A stretch of 43,387 bases of DNA, taken from IMG/VR virus record IMGVR_UViG_3300009481_000024, positions 1 through 43,387 of that record; one strand, 5' to 3'. Below, piece by piece: positions 36,671 through 43,387 of the stretch (within the stretch, counting starts at the first letter, position 1; every line of letters starts with the position of its first letter). The DNA comes from a virus. Below the pieces are notes generated by a model that was not told the origin of the DNA, made no database searches, and saw only the letters and a program-made list of their open reading frames with translations. The position numbers and the translations under genes were made by a program.

Positions 36671-39600
36671 ATGGTGAAGGCTCCGCTGGCAAGGGTCGGA
36701 CTAATTCCCCCAATGGGAAGCGGGTTGGGACTTCCGTTCACGAGTTGGATGGCTGACCACTCAGCAGATGCGACAGGCTCAACGGCGAACCTCAACAAAT
36801 ACACCCGAGATTGGAAATTATGGGGAGAACTATTCCCACGAACTACAGCGTCCGCTGTCTCGATTAATCCCTTGCCCGGGACGCCAGCCATCAGAACCGA
36901 ACAAGAGTCGTCGGGAGATGCTACACCAAGAAGCACGAATTACAATCAGATGGATGCGGCGTTCTATGGAATTTCATTGAACATGAGCGCCCCAAGGCTG
37001 AACTTCGGCCGGGCTCAAATGGAACTTGGGCAGGTCACTCACCACGGCTCTCGGGCTATGTGGGACATATCGAAGACGAGAAGTGCGTTCCTCACACCCC
37101 GTCGTTCTTATGCTGAGATAGGCAGGCTCACCAATCATCCTCTTCCCCAATGGGCATCAGCGAGAGCAGGGAATTTGAGCGTCCCCGGCAATTCGATATG
37201 CAACCCAGACAGGGACGACCTCCACCAACCATGCGACCAGCAGGGTGGAGCAATCGCTGGCTACGACGACAAAGGAACTTGCACTCATGCGGGATGGAGT
37301 GGTGGTCATCGGGTTGCCACTTTCACCCATTATGTCTCGACTGATTTGCCGTCGAACGGATTCGGCTTGACTTACGGCGATGCTCACAATACGATATTCA
37401 CAACTTCTCTCGCCAGCCATCCAATCCAGAAGGGTAAGACGGCGGCCAACTACGGGATAGCCGACGACCAACGAGGCGATTCTGATTGGGGAGAGGACCA
37501 TTTCCATGTGACTTGGGATTCGATGTGGTCGGTGAACCAAATCACCATCCCTCAGACTCATGTGAGTGGAACCACACTATCTTCTCCGGACCGCAATCCT
37601 CACAACGCAGGGAACTCAAACGCCGTCAGCGATTGTGACTATCTCTTCCACACGAACACAGTGCAGGTTCTCGGCGTAAGAGACAAACCCACTGATTCCG
37701 CGAGCGAACAAACTTGCTCGATTGGTCCTACTTATCTCGGCAATCATGTCGTCCAAGATACCTGCGGGCTTGTCGGCTTTGAAGGGACCATTAGCGTCAC
37801 CGGCTTCTTCTCAATATCACAGGGAATGGCGACCGGGACTGAAGACCTATGGGCAGACGGCAACGGATATGGCGGACTCAATGTGCAGGTTCATTCCGGT
37901 CTGACGACACGAAGGAACAGACTCTTTGCCCAGCGAAACACCAGCAACTCCAACAAGAACTACAACAAAGTCTTCGGATATGGAAGCGACAACGCCGCCG
38001 CTGAACCGATGACTGACGGAATGAAAACTCGCGCCAAGCGTTTTTCTGGTTCGACGGCGAATGCGAACGAAACTTCGTTCTTCGCAACAAGGACGGATTA
38101 CGACACCAAGGGTTCGACAGGTGGCGGTGGACTTTCTGACTTGATTGGCGCGGCGGCTGTCTCAGATGCACCAGCGATTCTTGGAGACACTATTGGGCTC
38201 AATACTCAGTGGACAGGAACAACAGGAATTTCCTCGGCGTTTTTGAAAGACAAAATCCCAACAAGGGTGAGAATCGTTCCCCAAATTGTTGGCTACGAAG
38301 ATGTAGTCGTCGAACCCGGCTCGTCGAAGAAGACAGAATACACTGACTCAGCCAACATGACCTTCCGAAAGCCAATCGTGGACTATCACATTCTCGTCAG
38401 CGTCATTAAGCCGACGAAGAATATCAAGAGGAATACTTCTGGCTCTCACAACCTCGACCAATCAGATGTAGGCGACCCGACGACAAGGAACGGCCCAGAC
38501 CCGGCTGTCCCTTGGATTGACGGAGATTACTCCGGCGACCCTTGCAACATATTCCACGCAATCTTCCGAATCAATCCTACGACCCTTGAGCAAATATACA
38601 CACCAGCCGCAAACTCCACAGACCACGATTACCTCGGCGGAAGCGCGGAAAAGAAATGTCCAACCTCAATCATTCCACGACACACCTACGGCACAAAGCC
38701 GACTCAAGGGTGGGGACTTCATCAGATTACACCATTCAGACCGCTGGCTAATTCCGCTTGGACGAAGATACCGAAGTTGTCTGGTGCAGTTGAAGCAGGT
38801 GGCTTCTATCAGCGTGGTGGCATCAGCCATCTTTGGGATGCGGCGGCATGGGGGAAGGAACTCATCGTCGGAGCAGACATGACGGACGCCAGCGATTTCA
38901 ATTCCGAAGTTTGGGGCAAAGGACAAGTTTGGCCCGACGGAGCCAACACGGCGGCAAATCCTCCCGGTGTGGAACTGATGCTATTCCGATACGAGGGAAG
39001 GTCCGACCCGTTTTACACAAGAAAGCAGACGACAATGGCCGATAATCCCTTGAGAGATGCGATGGCGGCAGTCACTACGACCGACCACATTACAGGAACA
39101 TACGCCGCTTCGATGGACACAGGATTCACAATAACAGACACCCGCCTCACGACCAAGGGAGGCTGGCATATTCACGATTGGGTATTCCCTCAGAAGGAAC
39201 TCATGCGCTATCTCGGTAGGGAGGATAAGGGACGAGCCGCATTCGGAACAAACTTGGAACACCCGACTCTTCACTGTTCGTCCCTTAGCATAATGGAAGA
39301 TGGTCGCATGATGATGGCGGCTATTCAACGAGACACGATTAAAGCGGCAGGCGAATATCCGACTTTCGATATTGGTTATCCACTCAACCAGAATCTCGAA
39401 ATCATCCAAGTTCCACGCGGCTACTACTACGACTCGTCAGCGAAACTTGCCAAATCAATACTTGGAACAAATGATGACGAAGACAACTATTCGTTGGACC
39501 CAACAACGGGTGAGTTGTTGTCGATTCCAGAACCAAGGGCAATTGCAGGTGATAGAACTCAGACTCCACCGGGAACGAATTTTTCCAGATGGCCTACATG

Positions 39601-42600
39601 GTCACATATTGAGCCCAATAGTGCGGCCCGTTCTCTCATCTTACTTTTCTCGAACTCAAAAGCGACGGGTGGAAAACTTGCACAGGGCCAACACAAGTTC
39701 GAAATCACGGAACGGAAGATTGGAACTCAAACTGTTAGTGAAGAAAATTGGACATTCGACGATACTTGGTGGAATGGTTCTCGTATCTCTTATTGGTTCC
39801 CCGAGTCTGGCCAGCGTGCTATTCCAATCACCTACGGCTCATACCCAGAAGTGCGATGCAGTCATGCGGTTTTGCCGAAGTGCCTTCCGCACATTATGTC
39901 GGACTTGAGCCATGATGGTGGCTATCCTTTGGCGATGCCTCTTGACCGACTCGCTTCCAGCCCGGGCGGAGATAACGGTCGCAGTCGTGCCTCGCTCGAC
40001 CCGTGGGAAACTGAACACATCAAATTCATGCGCTTGACTGCGTATATTCCGACGACTATTGGGTTCGCTGACTTTGGACCCGGGGCAAACCCACATCAAG
40101 AGATGGGATGGTCTTCGCACGGATTCCCAACGGGACTCTATGACCCAATCTCCTACACGAATGCGAAGTTCTTCTCGGACACTCAGACGGGTAGTGGAGT
40201 GAACAAACAATATGCGCCTTGGACGAATCTGTTCACTTACAACAACACCAACAACACCGGTGCGAGTTCCATATCAATGCAGGGACCTATGGGTGGGTTC
40301 TCTCACTTCGGACCTTTGCATTATGGACTCTCCATGATGAATCACCCATACCAGACCGACCAAAGATGGACGCAGGTTCACGGTGGAGTTGGATATGACC
40401 TTCCTCTCCATCTTCTGATTCCTCCCGCGATTCATGTTCGGGCTCGGGGCGGAGGAAGTAATTCTCTCAATCTGGAACTTGAATTGCCATTTCACAGAAC
40501 CGATACAATCGAAATGGACGGGGCTATTGAGTTCAATAGCGGGTTCGATTTGGGTCCAGAAAAACTTCCAGATGCGACAAGACCTCAACTCGGAAATTGG
40601 TCCCTTGATACTCGACTTTGGGATAAGCCAACTACGAATTATGCGAACGCGAAAATGGGAGGCTACAACACCGCATACCAACGAGTTCACGGTCCGGTCG
40701 TCAGTGGGACAGGACTGACTGCGTTTTGGGCTGACCATCCAACAGACAGATTCCATGCGGCGGCAGTTCCAATCTATCCCGACAATACATACGACTTCGG
40801 ATATGTCGAATCGAACAACTACCCACCTATGCTTCTATCTCGGTCCTCGGATTATTCCAAACTTGATACGCTCGCACTTAGCGAGCAACTGACCTCTTCG
40901 ACCGAGGTTCACATTCCACATGGCGCAAGACCATTCTGGGATTCCGGCTCAATCGTCACCGCTCAAGGCGTCGGATTACACAACAACGGTGCAGACAAAA
41001 CCAAGAGAGCGAGATTCATGGCGGAGATGGCTGGTTATCCGGTTCAGACTGCGGCTGAATCCGTCATCAACATGACCGGAACAGGAACGACTTCTCCCGA
41101 TGTGGGATTAGGCAAGGGTCAGCGAATCATACGAACACCCGAAGGAACTCTCCATAATTTCGTGATGTGTCGTGCGGCAAACTCAGCGGCAAACCCTTGG
41201 CCCCAATACACGCACTACAAGAAGTTGGTCGATGGTGATATGTTCTGGAACAGGAAGGCACTACAAGATGCGTCCCATCCAACATACGCCCTCAAGGACG
41301 CCTGCGGTCCGACAATAGACAGCATCACCGGGTCTGCCGACAAGGGACGACTTCTTGGTGCGGCATTCTGTTCAGATTCGAAAGGAACAATTCATGCAGT
41401 CATCGAATACATGGGTTGCATTCACGCAGGGAACTCAGATGAAAGGGCTCACCGACTTTACTATCACAAGGCAGACCGGACTACAGCGGCGTCATCACCA
41501 AGCGCAACCTACGATTGGGATTGGACGAAGCACACTCCTGTCCTCATCAACTCCGGAGCGAACACAGGGACGCACGGAGAGGCCGCTGGAAGTGGTAATG
41601 ACCTCAGACTACCCACCCTTGTTTGCGACAGCACAGACAGGCTCCATTTAGCCTTCCAGCAGGTATTCAAATCGAGTGTGGGAGGCGGGAGTCTTCCCGA
41701 CCATTCTGCGATTTGGTATATGAACAAACTTCCCACGGATGCCGCGTTCCCAGAATGGACTCTCGACACATCGACAGCCGCGCCAGCAACGACCGACCAG
41801 CGAATCCAACTTGTCTCACCCATCATGTCCACAGCCAATCTTTCAGCGGCGGCATCGAACCAAGCATCGACATTGGGACAGAAAGTTCAGTTTGCTGACC
41901 ATCCCAAGATTCTGCTCCGCGGAGACAATGTTCCGATTGTGACTTATCGTGGCTCAAGTCCGAATTTTACCACAGCCAGCAGAAGAGAGTCGGCTATTTA
42001 CCTCAATAGGGGGAAGGAAGGAAGCGGCCCGACGCTACCAACTTCGGCAGGTGAAGGAGCGCTGGGCAGAATCAAATTCGACTTGACGCAATCTGTTCAC
42101 ATCATGGGACTCGTTCCTTCGACCGACAAGAACTCGACACCGGACGAACCCGTCCTATTTTATGACGCAATCATAGATGAGAAGAATCAGATGTTCACGA
42201 CCGCGATTTGGGATAACTCAGTCGCATGGCATCGAGCGACGATGGTGAATATGTGGAATACGAACAACGACTTACAAGACCAATACTCCACGGCCACAGG
42301 ACTCGGTGTGACGAGAACACTATTCGTATCAAGACAGAACACAAACAAACTCACGAACCTATCAGATGTGACTATGACGACCAATGGTGCAGGTCAAATC
42401 CACATGGTATTCGGTTTTGTATTGACGGGTTCTGGCATACCTAAAGGGAACGCATATAGAGTTAGCGGACTCTCCACCGAGAGCCTTATTCCGACTCTTC
42501 AAGCGCCCGTCACGCCTTCCTCGGCATTAGACACAGACCCGACTTCCGGGGCTCCCTATGTCGGAGGATATGGGACACCTTCTGACGGTGCATGGAATAC

Positions 42601-43042
42601 CGGAGGCTCTTACGGAAGCCAACTCGGGAATTGGGATTCGAAGAACAAACATTTCCTCGAAGTCTTCATGCCGTCTTTCGAGTGGAGTCAAGCCGCGGCT
42701 GACGACCATTGGGTCATTCGCTCAATCAACATGAGATGGTTGTCGGTTCCAGACATAGGCTACGACGCATCGACGGGATGGTTCCCCATCGGTGAATCAC
42801 ATGGCATCTCCGGGTCCGAGAACTTCCCACATCAGAATCCGCAATTGAGATACCAACGATTTAGCGGGTTCAATGCAAACGCCCTTGACCTCTCATGGAT
42901 GACCAACGAACTATCGTGGATGAGAACTCCACTTCCTCAATCAAGGGTGCTGATGCCGGGTGGTGGTGTGATGCTATCTTACCCCGGTATTGACGATGCC
43001 TCGTCAGACCCGGGTGTGGACGACGACATACCGGGGTATTGA
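36671..43042 (+). CDS. Giant tail/adhesin protein with C-terminal beta-propeller-like repeats
   Basis: 2123 aa. The start is the only one after the in-frame stop at 36662. The body is rich in Gly, Ser, Thr, Asn, His and Trp with no recognised fold. From about residue 1480 short repeats of the form D-x-x-G-x-(I/L)-H-x-(V/A) recur (TPEGTLHNFVM, DSKGTIHAVIEYMG, DSTDRLHLAFQQVF, NGAGQIHMVFGF), as in BNR/sialidase-like propellers; MEDGRMMMAAIQRD near 875 is similar. Such propellers bind glycans or proteins. Likely a receptor-binding fibre or spike; its size and the 1654-aa partner suggest a large tail tip. Four palindrome copies lie inside. Confidence 0.75.
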   Translation: MVKAPLARVGLIPPMGSGLGLPFTSWMADHSADATGSTANLNKYTRDWKLWGELFPRTTASAVSINPLPGTPAIRTEQESSGDATPRSTNYNQMDAAFYGISLNMSAPRLNFGRAQMELGQVTHHGSRAMWDISKTRSAFLTPRRSYAEIGRLTNHPLPQWASARAGNLSVPGNSICNPDRDDLHQPCDQQGGAIAGYDDKGTCTHAGWSGGHRVATFTHYVSTDLPSNGFGLTYGDAHNTIFTTSLASHPIQKGKTAANYGIADDQRGDSDWGEDHFHVTWDSMWSVNQITIPQTHVSGTTLSSPDRNPHNAGNSNAVSDCDYLFHTNTVQVLGVRDKPTDSASEQTCSIGPTYLGNHVVQDTCGLVGFEGTISVTGFFSISQGMATGTEDLWADGNGYGGLNVQVHSGLTTRRNRLFAQRNTSNSNKNYNKVFGYGSDNAAAEPMTDGMKTRAKRFSGSTANANETSFFATRTDYDTKGSTGGGGLSDLIGAAAVSDAPAILGDTIGLNTQWTGTTGISSAFLKDKIPTRVRIVPQIVGYEDVVVEPGSSKKTEYTDSANMTFRKPIVDYHILVSVIKPTKNIKRNTSGSHNLDQSDVGDPTTRNGPDPAVPWIDGDYSGDPCNIFHAIFRINPTTLEQIYTPAANSTDHDYLGGSAEKKCPTSIIPRHTYGTKPTQGWGLHQITPFRPLANSAWTKIPKLSGAVEAGGFYQRGGISHLWDAAAWGKELIVGADMTDASDFNSEVWGKGQVWPDGANTAANPPGVELMLFRYEGRSDPFYTRKQTTMADNPLRDAMAAVTTTDHITGTYAASMDTGFTITDTRLTTKGGWHIHDWVFPQKELMRYLGREDKGRAAFGTNLEHPTLHCSSLSIMEDGRMMMAAIQRDTIKAAGEYPTFDIGYPLNQNLEIIQVPRGYYYDSSAKLAKSILGTNDDEDNYSLDPTTGELLSIPEPRAIAGDRTQTPPGTNFSRWPTWSHIEPNSAARSLILLFSNSKATGGKLAQGQHKFEITERKIGTQTVSEENWTFDDTWWNGSRISYWFPESGQRAIPITYGSYPEVRCSHAVLPKCLPHIMSDLSHDGGYPLAMPLDRLASSPGGDNGRSRASLDPWETEHIKFMRLTAYIPTTIGFADFGPGANPHQEMGWSSHGFPTGLYDPISYTNAKFFSDTQTGSGVNKQYAPWTNLFTYNNTNNTGASSISMQGPMGGFSHFGPLHYGLSMMNHPYQTDQRWTQVHGGVGYDLPLHLLIPPAIHVRARGGGSNSLNLELELPFHRTDTIEMDGAIEFNSGFDLGPEKLPDATRPQLGNWSLDTRLWDKPTTNYANAKMGGYNTAYQRVHGPVVSGTGLTAFWADHPTDRFHAAAVPIYPDNTYDFGYVESNNYPPMLLSRSSDYSKLDTLALSEQLTSSTEVHIPHGARPFWDSGSIVTAQGVGLHNNGADKTKRARFMAEMAGYPVQTAAESVINMTGTGTTSPDVGLGKGQRIIRTPEGTLHNFVMCRAANSAANPWPQYTHYKKLVDGDMFWNRKALQDASHPTYALKDACGPTIDSITGSADKGRLLGAAFCSDSKGTIHAVIEYMGCIHAGNSDERAHRLYYHKADRTTAASSPSATYDWDWTKHTPVLINSGANTGTHGEAAGSGNDLRLPTLVCDSTDRLHLAFQQVFKSSVGGGSLPDHSAIWYMNKLPTDAAFPEWTLDTSTAAPATTDQRIQLVSPIMSTANLSAAASNQASTLGQKVQFADHPKILLRGDNVPIVTYRGSSPNFTTASRRESAIYLNRGKEGSGPTLPTSAGEGALGRIKFDLTQSVHIMGLVPSTDKNSTPDEPVLFYDAIIDEKNQMFTTAIWDNSVAWHRATMVNMWNTNNDLQDQYSTATGLGVTRTLFVSRQNTNKLTNLSDVTMTTNGAGQIHMVFGFVLTGSGIPKGNAYRVSGLSTESLIPTLQAPVTPSSALDTDPTSGAPYVGGYGTPSDGAWNTGGSYGSQLGNWDSKNKHFLEVFMPSFEWSQAAADDHWVIRSINMRWLSVPDIGYDASTGWFPIGESHGISGSENFPHQNPQLRYQRFSGFNANALDLSWMTNELSWMRTPLPQSRVLMPGGGVMLSYPGIDDASSDPGVDDDIPGY
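38190..38205. repeat. Dispersed palindrome, CTATTGGGCTCAATAC
   Basis: One arm mismatch; encodes TIGLNTQ. Confidence 0.8.
39606..39621. repeat. Dispersed palindrome, ATATTGAGCCCAATAG
   Basis: One arm mismatch, in the 2123-aa gene. Confidence 0.8.
40524..40539. repeat. Dispersed palindrome, CTATTGAGTTCAATAG
   Basis: Perfect arms including the central A/T pair; encodes AIEFNSG. Confidence 0.9.
41994..42009. repeat. Dispersed palindrome, CTATTTACCTCAATAG
   Basis: One arm mismatch, in the 2123-aa gene. Confidence 0.75.
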
Positions 43043-43094
43043 TGACGACTATGGACACGGATGAATGGCCACGAATTGTAGTCTGGCTTTGCCG

Positions 43095-43322
43095 AAAAAT
43101 TGGCTTCTTGATTTAGTGTGGAGCCCACCGATTCCAAGACCCCTGCGGTGACGGTTCTGTCTCGTGCGTGAAAGGCGGTTTCTCGGTGGGCTCAATTTTT
43201 TTGGTTGGGGTAGTTATTGGGATTAGAGTAGTCGGCAACCTTTGAACTCAGCCGATTTGTTCACTTCATAGGTTCAGTTCCCGCGTCCGTTTGGGGTCTG
43301 TATTCCTCTCCGTTCCTCCTAT
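43095..43322 (-). ncRNA. Candidate structured noncoding RNA D
   Basis: No gene follows the 2123-aa stop. On the minus strand a strong-class promoter predicts a start near 43322. The RNA could form AACCT/AGGTT enclosing TGAAC/GTTCA, then a perfect 11-bp stem GAGCCCACCGA/TCGGTGGGCTC (43183-43193 with 43121-43131) and ends by a T5 run (plus 43094-43099). Read on the plus strand, the same 11-bp stem followed by T7 (43196-43202) could equally be the terminator of the giant gene; both uses are possible. Confidence 0.45.
43121..43202 (+). terminator. Possible terminator of the 2123-aa gene
   Basis: 11-bp inverted repeat (43121-43131 and 43183-43193) with a 51-nt loop, directly followed by AATTTTTTT. 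The loop is long for a classical terminator; U-runs alone often end archaeal transcripts. Confidence 0.4.
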
Positions 43323-43352
43323 TCTAACCGAGTGGGTTCCTCCTTATCAATG
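43323..43352 (-). promoter_or_regulatory. Strong-class promoter of RNA D
   Basis: Minus strand reads GAAACATTGATAAGG then CCCACTCGGTTAGAATAGG at the start. Confidence 0.65.
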
Positions 43353-43359
43353 TTTCTAT

Positions 43360-43387
43360 TTTCTCAATGAATCGAAACATTAATAAA
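43360..43387 (+). promoter_or_regulatory. Plus-strand promoter cut by the window end
   Basis: TTCTCAATGAATCGAAACATTAATAAA, almost the same as the RNA B promoter upstream half. It points off the window, so another transcript should start about 20 nt beyond the edge. Confidence 0.6.

Noticed and set aside
36613-36756. 47-aa frame MGDKDLSEGVKNPLWVL... overlapping the start of the giant gene
   Set aside because: It overlaps 85 nt of the 2123-aa gene and has no RBS; possible but not supported enough to list as a gene.
93-42009. The 16-bp palindrome as a restriction target, promoter element or protein-motif artefact
   Set aside because: A restriction site would be avoided rather than enriched; copies do not sit at promoters; coding copies encode different amino acids in different frames.
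1-43387. Circular or terminally redundant complete genome
   Set aside because: The first and last bases do not repeat, and the promoter at the right edge does not lead to a start-site motif when joined to the left edge. Completeness cannot be judged.
1-43387. CRISPR arrays, insertion sequences and integrase/attachment sites
   Set aside because: No regularly spaced direct repeats, transposase or integrase signatures were seen.
1-43387. Assignment to the known magrovirus group
   Set aside because: Those viruses carry their own replication genes, none of which is in this window; marine group II as host remains an inference from promoters and surface-protein motifs.

Overview
The window reads as the structural half of a tailed (siphovirus-type, HK97-fold) virus of an archaeon. 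The archaeal assignment rests on promoters: most genes that open a transcription unit have an AT-rich TATA-like element starting almost exactly 30 nt before the start codon, so many mRNAs look leaderless, while genes inside operons carry GGAGG-type ribosome binding sites. An acidic secreted-type Ca-binding motif (GCTDYDATNYD...DDGTC) and PKD domains fit marine group II (Poseidoniales) relatives, but the host is inferred. I see no DNA polymerase, helicase, primase or integrase, so this is either part of a genome or a virus that depends on its host for replication.

Layout. 1-2250: GT2 glycosyltransferase, a micro-gene, a tiny membrane protein and a 2OG-Fe(II) oxygenase. 2240-5810: a chain of small genes, many with zinc ribbons or one membrane helix, two related winged-helix-like proteins, and a protein resembling a terminase small subunit. 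5811-6672: a long intergenic region with hairpins and palindromes. 6673-9393: coiled-coil protein, HNH protein, GT4 glycosyltransferase and a Cys/His-rich protein. 9890-12953: DUF2958 protein, AT-hook protein, SprT-like metalloprotease and unknowns. 13025-16588: DUF6011-type protein, large terminase and three small membrane proteins. 16629-29800: head and tail genes (portal-MuF fusion, gp10-like protein, protease with nested scaffold, major capsid protein, connector, tail terminator-like protein, SAP-DUF4214 protein, tail tube, frameshifted tail chaperone, tape measure, acidic membrane-anchored protein). 29801-43042: two giant tail or adhesin proteins (1654 and 2123 aa), separated by an antisense gene, a structured RNA candidate and an HD-domain protein.

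How it works together: TerS-like and TerL with portal-MuF, protease and scaffold, and capsid protein make and fill the head. The connector, terminator, tube, chaperone and tape measure build a long tail tipped by the giant proteins. The glycosyltransferases and oxygenase may modify virion or host surface molecules.

Two signals are not explained by genes. First, a dispersed 16-bp palindrome, CTATTGRNNYCAATAG, occurs about 18 times with at most one mismatch in its 12 arm bases, mostly inside genes. Second, several promoters with a shared start-site sequence (ACTCGCTTAGAATAG type) drive regions without credible ORFs but with strong RNA stems (near 9400-9792, 20408-20730, 25313-25395, 35351-35698 and 43095-43322). 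Together these look like a virus-specific DNA-binding site system and a family of abundant structured noncoding RNAs.
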